Source: an uncultured Prevotella sp. (lineage in GTDB: Bacteria; Bacteroidota; Bacteroidia; Bacteroidales; Bacteroidaceae). Taken from it: a stretch of DNA of 64,000 nucleotides. Positions 45,300 to 52,764 of the stretch are shown here, piece by piece. A model generated the notes under the pieces. It was given only the letters and a program-made list of their open reading frames with translations, made no database searches and was not told where the DNA came from. The translations under genes and the position numbers were made by a program. The stretch's first letter is position 1, and every line of letters begins with the position of its first letter. The stretch spans positions 85,354-149,353 of the forward strand of contig CAMKTS010000004.1 of NCBI GenBank assembly GCA_946415755.1, given 5' to 3'.

Positions 45300-45400
45300 A
45301 TGCTCTTACTATAACGCATTTCGGTGCTTATTATTATTTCGATTTCGTATAAATTATAAAAATATCTCCTTAAAATTAGGTATATATCAAAAATTATTCA

Positions 45401-45408
45401 TACCTTTG
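45401..45408 (+). promoter_or_regulatory. -7 box for the ferredoxin gene
   Basis: TACCTTTG, 49 nt before the ferredoxin ATG at 45458. Confidence 0.7.
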
Positions 45409-45457
45409 CATCATCAAAAATAAGTATTTTAATTATTCACTTAACATTTACAAGATT

Positions 45458-45625
45458 ATGGCATACGTAATTGGTGACGACTGCATCGCATGTGGAACAT
45501 GTATCGATGAGTGCCCCGCTGGAGCTATCTCTGAGGGCGACAAGTATTCAATCAACCCCGATGTTTGCACAGAGTGCGGCACATGCGCTGACGTTTGTCC
45601 GTCAGAGGCTATCAGCCTTCCCTAA
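45458..45625 (+). CDS. 2[4Fe-4S] ferredoxin
   Basis: A 55-residue clostridial-type ferredoxin carrying electrons at low potential in the cytoplasm. Two CxxCxxCxxxC(P) motifs bind the two clusters: CIACGTCIDECPAGAI near residues 9-24 and CTECGTCADVCPSEAI near 37-52. The start MAYVIGDD is fixed by the upstream promoter, and a Rho-independent terminator follows at 45658-45683, so it is monocistronic. Likely partners are pyruvate:ferredoxin oxidoreductase and similar enzymes outside the window. Confidence 0.97.
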   Translation: MAYVIGDDCIACGTCIDECPAGAISEGDKYSINPDVCTECGTCADVCPSEAISLP

Positions 45626-45657
45626 AGGGATCGCTGAAAACGAGATTAATACAAATG

Positions 45658-45683
45658 GGACTTCCTTGCGGAAGTCCTTTTTT
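45658..45683 (+). terminator. Rho-independent terminator of the ferredoxin gene
   Basis: GGACTTCC-TTGC-GGAAGTCC followed by six T residues; 8 perfect base pairs. Confidence 0.9.
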
Positions 45684-45701
45684 CATTGCCACCCTACCCC
45701 A

Positions 45702-46586
45702 CTATTTCAAATCGACAACAATCTTGCCAACGAAAATGGCATGCTTGCCGTTTTGGTCGACAGGAACAAGTTTGCCGTCCATGTTCTTCTCGTATTCCAA
45801 CTGCTCCATATAAGTATGGCTATGCCCACCCAGCACCAGGTCGATATTGCGCGAACCACCAATCATGTACTGGTCATCCCCATTGCGTCCGAGGTTCCAT
45901 CCGAGGTGTGAGATACATATCACAATGTCGCACTTCTGCTCCTCCTTCAGCATTGTGGCCGTCTCCAAGGCCACACGGGCAGGGTCGAGATATTTCACTC
46001 CCGGGCAATTCTTGTCGGACACCAGGCCACTCATCTTTGGACACACGGCAAAGACTCCTATCTTCACTCCATTGCGCTTGATAACAATCCAAGGCTTGCA
46101 GATGCCCTCCATCACCGTTCCCGTGAAATCATAGTTGGCACAGAGGATAGGAAAATTGGCCATGCGGAACAGCCGTGCCATATTCTCCAGCCCGAAGTCA
46201 AACTCATGGTTGCCGATAGTAGAGGCATCAATGCCCATCTGGTTCATCAGCCCTATCTCCACATCACCTTTGAACATCGTGAAGTAGGCCGACCCCTGAC
46301 AGAAGTCGCCACTGTCGAAATAGAGCAGGTCAGGATGTTTTTCCCGCTCTTCCTTCAGCATGGCAATTCGGCGAAGGAATCCCCCCCGGCCAGCTTTCAT
46401 GGTGTCGGGAAGCTGTACGCTAAGCGGCAGAATGGTAGAGTGAGTATCGTTGGTATGCAGAATGACCAGTTGTTTATGCTTCTTGGCTTCAGCCGTTAAG
46501 GGGAAAAAGGAAAAAAGGAAAAAGGACAACAGGACTACTGTCAGTTTTACCACCTTATTATATATATAGCTCGTTGTTTTCATCAT
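45702..46586 (-). CDS. 5'-nucleotidase/UshA-type metallophosphatase domain protein
   Basis: This 294-residue exported calcineurin-like phosphatase corresponds to the N-terminal catalytic half of UshA-type 5'-nucleotidases. Signal peptide, then metal-binding motifs in order: LVILHTNDTHSTI (DxH), FDSGDFCQG (GD), TIGNHEFDFG (GNHE), ICISHLGW and LVLGGHSHT (GHSH). The nucleotide-binding C-terminal half is encoded by the gene just upstream (46625-47389) as a separate lipoprotein, an arrangement common in Bacteroidales. The two products probably act together on extracellular nucleotides. The start is either of the first two Met codons. Confidence 0.93.
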   Translation of the reverse strand: MMKTTSYIYNKVVKLTVVLLSFFLFSFFPLTAEAKKHKQLVILHTNDTHSTILPLSVQLPDTMKAGRGGFLRRIAMLKEEREKHPDLLYFDSGDFCQGSAYFTMFKGDVEIGLMNQMGIDASTIGNHEFDFGLENMARLFRMANFPILCANYDFTGTVMEGICKPWIVIKRNGVKIGVFAVCPKMSGLVSDKNCPGVKYLDPARVALETATMLKEEQKCDIVICISHLGWNLGRNGDDQYMIGGSRNIDLVLGGHSHTYMEQLEYEKNMDGKLVPVDQNGKHAIFVGKIVVDLK

Positions 46587-46624
46587 TGCATTGTTTATAT
46601 TTACTCGTTTGCTTTTACACCTTC

Positions 46625-47389
46625 TTACTTTTGTATAGTGATGCGCCCTTCTATCTCGGCATCCACCATCTTACCCTGTTTGGCCATCTCACGGAAATAG
46701 TCCATGATGATGAACCGCGAGTTGTTGGTGGCATCCTGCGGTGAGTTCACGTTACGTCCCTTTTTGAATGCCGTCATCTGGTCGTTGCCCCCTAAGAGGT
46801 AGTCGATGGTGGCTACCCGGTAGTCGCACTGCGGGTCTACAGGCTCACCGTTTATCATGGCACCGACCAGCTTTCCGTCACTCGTTATAACCATACGCAC
46901 AGAATGGCTCACCCCCTGACCACCTACTGCTGCCATCTGTCCGAAGAGTTCAAGCACATCGGTGCCAGAGAGGGTCGTAAAGGCTATCTTATTCTCGAAT
47001 GGGGCAATATCGAGCACGTCGCCGTATGTCACATCACCTTTAGGCAGGTCGGCACGCACACCTCCGACATTATAGACGCTGAACGCAGGCTTTTCACCAT
47101 AGTTCTTTCCTGCCCACACCAAAATGTCAGACAACAGGTTCGACAAGGTTCCTTCTGGGCGTTCGGCGGTCATGTATTTGGCAGAACGTCCAACCACCGG
47201 CCCCATCACACTGTCCACCACGTGTTTGTAAGGTTTCAGGAACTCTTTGGCAGCGACATCCGGCTTTGTATCATACCGGCTGTCTATCAGGATACGGCTA
47301 CGCTGTACCGAAGCCACTTCATAGTGCGACTTGCAGGCTGTCAGCAGCATCATTGGCACCACTGCATAGAAAAGGATTCGTGTCTTCAT
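46625..47389 (-). CDS. 5'-nucleotidase C-terminal domain lipoprotein
   Basis: This 254-residue lipoprotein (signal MKTRILFYAVVPMMLLTAC) corresponds to the substrate-binding C-terminal domain of 5'-nucleotidases: EGTLSNLLSDILVWAGKNYG, FSVYNVGGVRADLPKGDVTYGDVL shortened here to its VGGVRADLPKG core, and YRVATIDYLLGGNDQMTAF near the C-terminus. It is first in a two-gene operon with the metallophosphatase, 38 nt apart. The start at 47389 is chosen because the longer frame crosses the TAATTTTG box (47424-47417). Confidence 0.92.
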   Translation of the reverse strand: MKTRILFYAVVPMMLLTACKSHYEVASVQRSRILIDSRYDTKPDVAAKEFLKPYKHVVDSVMGPVVGRSAKYMTAERPEGTLSNLLSDILVWAGKNYGEKPAFSVYNVGGVRADLPKGDVTYGDVLDIAPFENKIAFTTLSGTDVLELFGQMAAVGGQGVSHSVRMVITSDGKLVGAMINGEPVDPQCDYRVATIDYLLGGNDQMTAFKKGRNVNSPQDATNNSRFIIMDYFREMAKQGKMVDAEIEGRITIQK

Positions 47390-47416
47390 CGTTTTTCGGT
47401 CATTATTTTCTGAATG

Positions 47417-47424
47417 CAAAATTA
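47417..47424 (-). promoter_or_regulatory. -7 box for the split 5'-nucleotidase operon
   Basis: TAATTTTG on the minus strand, 27 nt before the lipoprotein start. Confidence 0.6.
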
Positions 47425-47552
47425 CGAAAAAATACGGCAACTACCAAGCAGCTTTGCGATTATTTTAAAAAGCAAAATCATAAAAGTTTATAAAAGATGT
47501 TAAATTGTCGGCTTTTCCCATCTCGCATTGCTCATTTCTCATTTATTAGTAG

Positions 47553-47663
47553 TACCTTTGCAGCCGCTTTCGGCGTAACCGATGGAGGGAAATAACGAGT
47601 TGCCCGTCTATGTTGCGTTGGAACGATACAGCAAACATAGTAATAATTAAAGATTAAAAAAAG
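47553..47663 (+). promoter_or_regulatory. rplS promoter and leader hairpin
   Basis: TACCTTTG (47553-47560) is followed by a leader of about 100 nt holding a CTATGTT/AACATAG stem (47608-47614/47634-47640) that ends 23 nt before the rplS ATG. This is a plausible autoregulatory site for L19; RNA leaders of L19 genes are known in other Bacteroidetes, but I cannot match this one to a family. Confidence 0.5.
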
Positions 47664-48032
47664 ATGGATTTAATCAAAGTTGCTGAAGAAGCATTTGCAA
47701 CCGGCAAGCAGCATCCCCAGTTCAAGGCTGGTGACACAGTGACTGTCGCTTACAAAATTATCGAGGGTTCCAAGGAGCGCATCCAGCTCTACCGTGGTGT
47801 GGTTATCAAAATCAGCGGTCATCAAGAGAAAAAGCGCTTCACTGTTCGCAAGATGTCAGGCACTGTGGGTGTAGAGCGTATCTTCCCCCTGGAGTCGCCC
47901 AACATTGAGAGCATCGAAGTGAACAAGGTTGGTAAGGTTCGTCGCTCTAAGCTTTACTATCTGCGCAAGCTCACTGGTAAGGCTGCCCGTATTAAGGAGA
48001 AGCGCAGCGGTGCTCGCGCTGTCGCAGAGTAA
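47664..48032 (+). CDS. rplS: Ribosomal protein bL19
   Basis: bL19 (122 residues) sits at the subunit interface of the 50S subunit. Family blocks are [58 protein letters not shown] and [20 protein letters not shown]. It has its own promoter and a Rho-independent terminator at 48058-48094, so it appears monocistronic here rather than in the rpsP-trmD-rplS order of other bacteria. Confidence 0.98.
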   Translation: MDLIKVAEEAFATGKQHPQFKAGDTVTVAYKIIEGSKERIQLYRGVVIKISGHQEKKRFTVRKMSGTVGVERIFPLESPNIESIEVNKVGKVRRSKLYYLRKLTGKAARIKEKRSGARAVAE

Positions 48033-48057
48033 TCCAAACGCAACCTGCACATCAGAT

Positions 48058-48094
48058 AAAGAGGATATGCCAGCCTTGGCATTTCCTCTTTTTT
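48058..48094 (+). terminator. Rho-independent terminator of rplS
   Basis: AAGAGGA-ATGCC pairs with GGCAT-TCCTCTT around a short loop and one internal mismatch, followed by a T-run at 48089-48094. Confidence 0.85.
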
Positions 48095-48183
48095 CGATGG
48101 CCAAAAGAGTTATAAAATGTTGCCAACCAGTTAATAAAACCAAAAAGATTATCAAAGCGTCTACCAGTTTCAAGAACAAGCAT

Positions 48184-48191
48184 TACCTTTG
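48184..48191 (+). promoter_or_regulatory. -7 box for the wHTH regulator gene
   Basis: TACCTTTG, 32 nt before the ATG at 48223; it shows that the longer upstream frame is not used. Confidence 0.7.
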
Positions 48192-48222
48192 CATTGTAAA
48201 ATTGACACTGCCAATACAAATT

Positions 48223-48636
48223 ATGAATATGAACAAGCCACAAACAGAAGAAAAGACATCTGCTGCCGCAACCCAGCAATCCACTAACAATTTCAGGTTT
48301 CCGTTTCTGAATCCGCTCATACACAGCAGTTTGAGGCTGAAAATCATGGTAACTCTCAGCAATATTGGAAGTGCCGACTTTATGTACTTGTGTAAGATTA
48401 CCGAGTCTACGCGAGGCAATGTGAGCACACAACTCACCACCCTGAAGGAGGCCGGCTATATTGAAATCACGAAGTCAGGGGTAGGCTGCTTTGCCTGCAC
48501 CACCTGCACCATTACCGAAAAAGGCCGCAATGCTCTGCATTCCTATGAGGACAGCCTATACCAGCTCTTCACAGAAAGCGTACCTGAAATGGAAGAGAAG
48601 GCGACGAAGCGCAAAAGGATTGCAAAAGTCAAATAA
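48223..48636 (+). CDS. Winged-helix DNA-binding regulator (HTH_34-like)
   Basis: This 137-residue cytoplasmic regulator has a winged-helix domain: NPLIHSSLRLKIMVTLSNIG, SADFMYLCKITESTRGNVST (recognition helix), LTTLKEAGYIEITKSGVG and the wing TCTITEKGRNALHSYED. This matches small MarR/ArsR-like proteins of Bacteroidetes with the LRLKIM.L family opening. The 40 N-terminal residues are polar and probably disordered. Target genes are unknown. It converges on the GH43 gene with a 3-nt gap. Confidence 0.88.
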   Translation: MNMNKPQTEEKTSAAATQQSTNNFRFPFLNPLIHSSLRLKIMVTLSNIGSADFMYLCKITESTRGNVSTQLTTLKEAGYIEITKSGVGCFACTTCTITEKGRNALHSYEDSLYQLFTESVPEMEEKATKRKRIAKVK

Positions 48637-48639
48637 CCG

Positions 48640-50169
48640 TCAGTGCCAGATATCGTAACGGAAGGAGTCGAAACGTGCGGAACCCGTGGCAGCAACGGTG
48701 TTGTAGCAATAGAGACCGACACGGATTCCCTTCCAGTAACCAGTAAGCATAGAGAAGCTATCACCCGCAGGGACATAGTCCTTGCCGTTGAAGCTATAAT
48801 AGAACTGATGACGGTTTTGGCGACTGTCGATTGTCACACGTAGCCACACCCTGCGGGACTTGCTGCGACTGACCAGCATACCCCGACCGCCTTCCTCTAC
48901 ATAGACACCCTCAGAAGAGAGTCCGATGGCCCGGAAGCTCCTGCCCGTAAAGGCCAGACCGGCACACATGCCTGGTTGCATGTCGTTGGCATCCAACAGC
49001 AACGTAGCCTCACCCTCAAAACCCATCACTTTCTGCGTCAACATGCACCTGCATTCTTTCAACGAGTCGGCTTGCAGGGCATGCAACGTAAGGAAACCCT
49101 TATGTTCGGTGAGGCTCCATGCCGTGTCCACCGGATTATGGCACCACTGCCACTGCAGACCTAACTGACTGCTGGAAAAATCATCGCTGGTGGCCGGTAG
49201 CATGGGTTGTGACTGCGGATAAGGCTTCGTCCATACCGCGACAGGCTCGCCGACACCATTGCCATCGATATCAACACCCATCAGCGGCCAGTCATCCTTC
49301 CACCGGGCAGGCTGAAGATGCAGCACGCGACCATTAGGTGTTGTTGACTGGAAATGGAAGAACCACCACTGACCATCGGGGGTATCGACCAAGGCTCCCT
49401 GATGGGGACCGTTGACATCGGTGCTTCCTTTCTCCAGAACCACCTTCTTCTCGTATGGTCCATAGATGTTGCGGGAGCGCAGCACCGTCTGCCAGCCCCG
49501 ACTGACACCACCCTCCGGAATAATCAGGTAATACCAGCCGTTGCGCTTGAGGAATTTAGTGCCCTCTGCCACTGGCCCCTGATAGACTGTCGTTCCCTCG
49601 TCCAACAGCTGTCGGCCATCAGCCGTCATCTTATGAATGATGATGGGTCCGGCACGATGTCTGCTACGCCCCAGATAGGCCTGTCCGTCATCATCCCAGA
49701 AAGGACACGGGTCTTCCCACTTCTCAATCTGCTTCACTTGATAGAGCGGTTCCCACGGTCCGCGAGGGTCAGTAGCCGTAGTCATCAGCAGCCCTTCATC
49801 TGGTGTACAGACATATATCCAGAACTTACCTTCGTGATAGCGAATGGCCGGTGCCCACGCCCCTGCTGCATAATGGATGTTACGGTCCCAGCCGGGAAAG
49901 TTCATACGCCGGTATACCTGGCTGATGAGTTGCCAGTTCACTAAGTCAGAAGACTCCAGCACCTGCATGCCCAGCCAATGGAAGTCGCTACACACCATAT
50001 AATACTTTTCGCCCACACGTATCACATCCGGATCGGAGTAGTCGGCGTTGAGGACAGGATTCTTGTACGTGCCATTACCCTGATCGCCCCAGTCCAGCAC
50101 TTGTGCGGAGAGCGGTAGGAATAGCATTCCACAAAGGAAAAGCTGAATTACTCGTAACACATTATTCAT
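48640..50169 (-). CDS. GH43 beta-xylosidase/alpha-L-arabinofuranosidase-type enzyme
   Basis: This 509-residue exported glycoside hydrolase has the five-blade propeller of family 43: NADYSDPDVIRVGEKYYM (base Asp), APAIRYHEGKFWIYVCTPDE, DPCPFWDDDGQAYLG (pKa-tuning Asp) and GPVAEGTKFLKRNGWYYLI (acid Glu). The C-terminal 190 residues form a beta-sandwich typical of the GH43 subfamily 10-12 type. It would release xylose or arabinose from plant hemicellulose oligosaccharides. The start overlaps the xerD stop codon by an ATGA junction, an odd pairing of a housekeeping recombinase with a carbohydrate enzyme. Confidence 0.92.
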   Translation of the reverse strand: MNNVLRVIQLFLCGMLFLPLSAQVLDWGDQGNGTYKNPVLNADYSDPDVIRVGEKYYMVCSDFHWLGMQVLESSDLVNWQLISQVYRRMNFPGWDRNIHYAAGAWAPAIRYHEGKFWIYVCTPDEGLLMTTATDPRGPWEPLYQVKQIEKWEDPCPFWDDDGQAYLGRSRHRAGPIIIHKMTADGRQLLDEGTTVYQGPVAEGTKFLKRNGWYYLIIPEGGVSRGWQTVLRSRNIYGPYEKKVVLEKGSTDVNGPHQGALVDTPDGQWWFFHFQSTTPNGRVLHLQPARWKDDWPLMGVDIDGNGVGEPVAVWTKPYPQSQPMLPATSDDFSSSQLGLQWQWCHNPVDTAWSLTEHKGFLTLHALQADSLKECRCMLTQKVMGFEGEATLLLDANDMQPGMCAGLAFTGRSFRAIGLSSEGVYVEEGGRGMLVSRSKSRRVWLRVTIDSRQNRHQFYYSFNGKDYVPAGDSFSMLTGYWKGIRVGLYCYNTVAATGSARFDSFRYDIWH

Positions 50170-51101
50170 AGTTCTTCATTGTTAATTGGTTTTCTGATAT
50201 TTCTCGGATGGTGCTCCAGAATCTGCTGGCGCAACGTAGTCATGTCGATATGGGTATAAATCTCGGTGGTGCCGATGGTTTCGTGACCCAGCATGGCCTG
50301 AATGGCACGAAGGTCGGCACCGCCTTCCAACAAGGCCGTGGCAAAAGAGTGGCGCAAGGTGTGCGGCGAGATGGTCTTTTGGATGCCTGCCTCCACTGCC
50401 TGTCGCTTGATCATAATAAGTATCATGGTACGTGTAAGGTGTACACCACGACGGTTCAGGAACACATAGTCTTCCTCACCAGGCTTGATATTCATCAGAC
50501 GACGGTCATAGAACCACAGCTCCAGTTCCTTGAGAGCCTTGGGAGAGATGGGCACCAGACGTTCTTTGGCTCCCTTTCCAAAGATACGGACGAAGCGCTC
50601 CTGCTGGTAGAGGTTAGACAGTTTCAGATTAACCAGTTCGCTGACACGCAGTCCACAGGAGAACAGCATCTCGATGATGGCCCGGTTGCGCTGTCCTTCC
50701 CACTTCGACACGTCTATCGATGCCTCCAGAGCATCCACCTCCTCGGTTGTCAGCACCTCAGGCAGGTGCTCGCCCAAGACGGGTGACTCCAACAACTCCG
50801 TGGGGTCGTCATCGCGATAGCCGTCTAACTGCAGGAATCGGTAGAATGAGCGCACTCCACTCAGTATGCGACACTGTGAACGGGCGTGGATGCCGATGTC
50901 ATGCAAGGAGGCAGCAAAGTGCTGCAAGTCCTCCAGCTGCACGTCAAGAAGATGCTTGTCTTCCCCTTCCAAATAGTCGAGCAGTTTCTGCAGGTCACGG
51001 ACGTATGCATCCAGCGTATTGGCCGAATAACTGCGCTGCAGTTTCAGGTAACGTTGGTAGGCGCGGAGAATATTTGCCTGAGTTTTCTTGCCAGTTTCCA
51101 T
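50166..51101 (-). CDS. xerD: Site-specific tyrosine recombinase XerD-like
   Basis: This 311-residue recombinase resolves chromosome dimers with a partner Xer protein. The N-terminal SAM-like domain (LRAYQRYLKLQRSYSANTLD) precedes the catalytic domain, with Arg in CGLRVSELVNL, HxxR in HTLRHSFATALL, and His plus nucleophile Tyr in LGHETIGTTEIYTHI. The start at 51101 is chosen because the upstream Met overlaps the TAATTTTG box (51130-51123). It is divergent from aroQ and overlaps the GH43 gene by 4 nt. Confidence 0.94.
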   Translation of the reverse strand: METGKKTQANILRAYQRYLKLQRSYSANTLDAYVRDLQKLLDYLEGEDKHLLDVQLEDLQHFAASLHDIGIHARSQCRILSGVRSFYRFLQLDGYRDDDPTELLESPVLGEHLPEVLTTEEVDALEASIDVSKWEGQRNRAIIEMLFSCGLRVSELVNLKLSNLYQQERFVRIFGKGAKERLVPISPKALKELELWFYDRRLMNIKPGEEDYVFLNRRGVHLTRTMILIMIKRQAVEAGIQKTISPHTLRHSFATALLEGGADLRAIQAMLGHETIGTTEIYTHIDMTTLRQQILEHHPRNIRKPINNEEL

Positions 51102-51122
51102 TTTATTTATTACTTTTGCCTG

Positions 51123-51130
51123 CAAAATTA
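51123..51130 (-). promoter_or_regulatory. -7 box for xerD
   Basis: TAATTTTG on the minus strand, 21 nt before the xerD start, in the 46-nt divergent gap with aroQ. Confidence 0.6.
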
Positions 51131-51147
51131 ATAAATTTCCTTGAAAT

Positions 51148-51567
51148 ATGAAAATTCAAATTGTTAATGGTCCTAATTTAAACCTCCTTGGTGTCCGTGA
51201 ACCGGGCATTTACGGTACGTCATCCTTTGAGAATTATCTTCCTGCGCTGAAGGATAAATATCCTGATGTAGAGATAGATTATTTCCAGAGCAATATCGAA
51301 GGAGAACTGATTAACAAGATGCAGGAGGTGGGCTTCAGCTACGACGGCATCGTACTCAACGCCGGTGCCTATACGCACACTTCTGTAGCCCTGCACGACT
51401 GCATCCGATCGCTGAAATGTCCCGTCATAGAGGTGCATATTAGTAATGTACACCAGCGCGAGGAGTTCCGCCACCGTTCCCTCATCTCAGCAGCCTGTAA
51501 AGGCATCATCTGCGGTTTCGGCCTCGACAGCTACCGGCTGGCCATCGAATCTTTCGTCAAGGAATAG
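51148..51567 (+). CDS. aroQ: Type II 3-dehydroquinate dehydratase
   Basis: AroQ (139 residues) converts 3-dehydroquinate to 3-dehydroshikimate in the shikimate pathway, forming a cytoplasmic dodecamer. Family blocks: IVNGPNLNLLGVREPGIYG (with the active Tyr), SNIEGELINKMQEV, LNAGAYTHTSVALHD and VEVHISNVHQREEFRHRS (catalytic His of the HISN motif; the segment begins at about residue 97). The O-methyltransferase gene follows after 6 nt. Confidence 0.97.
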   Translation: MKIQIVNGPNLNLLGVREPGIYGTSSFENYLPALKDKYPDVEIDYFQSNIEGELINKMQEVGFSYDGIVLNAGAYTHTSVALHDCIRSLKCPVIEVHISNVHQREEFRHRSLISAACKGIICGFGLDSYRLAIESFVKE

Positions 51568-51573
51568 TCGTCA

Positions 51574-52203
51574 ATGAGCCTCGAGGAATACATAGAATGC
51601 CATTCTGATGCGGAGCCGGAGTATCTCTACCAGCTTTGGCGTGCCACCAACATCCACCTCCTGCACGGCCGCATGGCTTCGGGACGTCTGCAGGGCCGAC
51701 TGCTGAAGATGCTGGTACAGATGATACGTCCCACCAACATCCTGGAAGTAGGCACCTTCAGCGGCTATTCGGCCATCTGCATGGCCGAAGGGTTGGAAGA
51801 CGGTGGAATGGTGTACACCTTCGAGATCAACGACGAGCAGGAGGACTTCACGAGGAAGTGGATAGAACAGTCGCCCGTCAGCGACAAAATCCGCTTTATC
51901 GTCGGTGATGCCGTCAGCGAGGCCCCCAAGCTCGGCATCACGTTTGACATGGCCTTCATCGACGGCGACAAACGCACCTACTGCGACACCTACGAAGCCG
52001 TGCTGCCCTTGCTGCGAAAGGGTGGTTTCCTGCTGGCCGACAACACACTATGGGACGGACACGTCACCGACCCCGCCTACGACCGCGACCAGCAGACTCT
52101 GGGCATCCGACAATTCAACGACCATGTGGCCCAAGACCCGCGTGTCAACCGCGTCATACTGCCTATTCGCGACGGTCTGACACTGATTCGCAAACTTTTT
52201 TGA
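51574..52203 (+). CDS. Class I SAM-dependent O-methyltransferase (catechol OMT-like)
   Basis: This 209-residue cytoplasmic methyltransferase belongs to the OMT family-3 group: NILEVGTFSGYSAICMAEGL (motif I, SAM binding), VYTFEINDEQEDFTRKWI, FDMAFIDGDKRTYCDTYEA (metal-binding Asp and motif around ID-DK) and LLADNTLWDGHV (Asp-Asn metal ligands). The natural substrate is unknown; bacterial members act on catechols or tRNA (TrmR). The O-methyltransferase is 6 nt downstream of aroQ, so the two are cotranscribed. Confidence 0.92.
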   Translation: MSLEEYIECHSDAEPEYLYQLWRATNIHLLHGRMASGRLQGRLLKMLVQMIRPTNILEVGTFSGYSAICMAEGLEDGGMVYTFEINDEQEDFTRKWIEQSPVSDKIRFIVGDAVSEAPKLGITFDMAFIDGDKRTYCDTYEAVLPLLRKGGFLLADNTLWDGHVTDPAYDRDQQTLGIRQFNDHVAQDPRVNRVILPIRDGLTLIRKLF

Positions 52204-52245
52204 ACTTTTTATACCTTTTTTGTTGCACGTTTCAATAAAAATACG

Positions 52246-52253
52246 TACTTTTG
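52246..52253 (+). promoter_or_regulatory. -7 box for the Lrp-family regulator operon
   Basis: TACTTTTG with a TTG at 52223-52225 about 20 bp upstream (-33 element); the ATG follows at 52296. Confidence 0.65.
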
Positions 52254-52295
52254 CTTACGTTTTGCAATATTTTGTAACAGACAACAAAAAAAACA

Positions 52296-52760
52296 ATGGA
52301 GAAAATAGACCATTTGGATAGGAAAATCCTGAGTATCCTGTCAAAAAATGCGCGCATACCTTTTAAGGATGTCGCAGCAGAGTGTAACGTATCCCGCGCA
52401 GCCATCCACCAGCGCGTACAACATCTGATTGAGGCTGGTGTGATTATGGGAAGCGGATTCGATGTCAACCCCAAGAGTCTCGGCTATCGCACCTGCACCT
52501 ACATAGGTATCACCCTGGAGCGCGGCTCTATGTACAAGGAGGTAGTAGAACGGCTGCAGCATATCCCAGAAGTGGTGGAGTGCCACTTCACCACCGGCCC
52601 CTATACCATGCTGGTCAAGCTGTATGCCCGTGACAACGAACAGCTCATGCATCTGCTCAACGGCCGCTTGCAGGAGATTCCTGGCGTGGTGGCTACCGAA
52701 ACCCTGATTTCCCTGGAGCAGAACATCAAGCGTGAGATTCCCGTAACCGTAGACGAATAG
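52296..52760 (+). CDS. Lrp/AsnC-family transcriptional regulator
   Basis: This 154-residue regulator has an N-terminal HTH (LDRKILSILSKNARIPFKDV, CNVSRAAIHQRVQHL) and a C-terminal RAM/AsnC ligand-binding domain (YIGITLERGSMYKEVVERL, VVECHFTTGPYTMLVKLYA). Members sense amino acids and form octameric discs. The adjacent peptidase genes (C26-M19 fusion 4 nt downstream, then glutaminyl cyclase) suggest local control of amino-acid or peptide metabolism, by inference. Confidence 0.94.
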   Translation: MEKIDHLDRKILSILSKNARIPFKDVAAECNVSRAAIHQRVQHLIEAGVIMGSGFDVNPKSLGYRTCTYIGITLERGSMYKEVVERLQHIPEVVECHFTTGPYTMLVKLYARDNEQLMHLLNGRLQEIPGVVATETLISLEQNIKREIPVTVDE

Positions 52761-52764
52761 ACAC

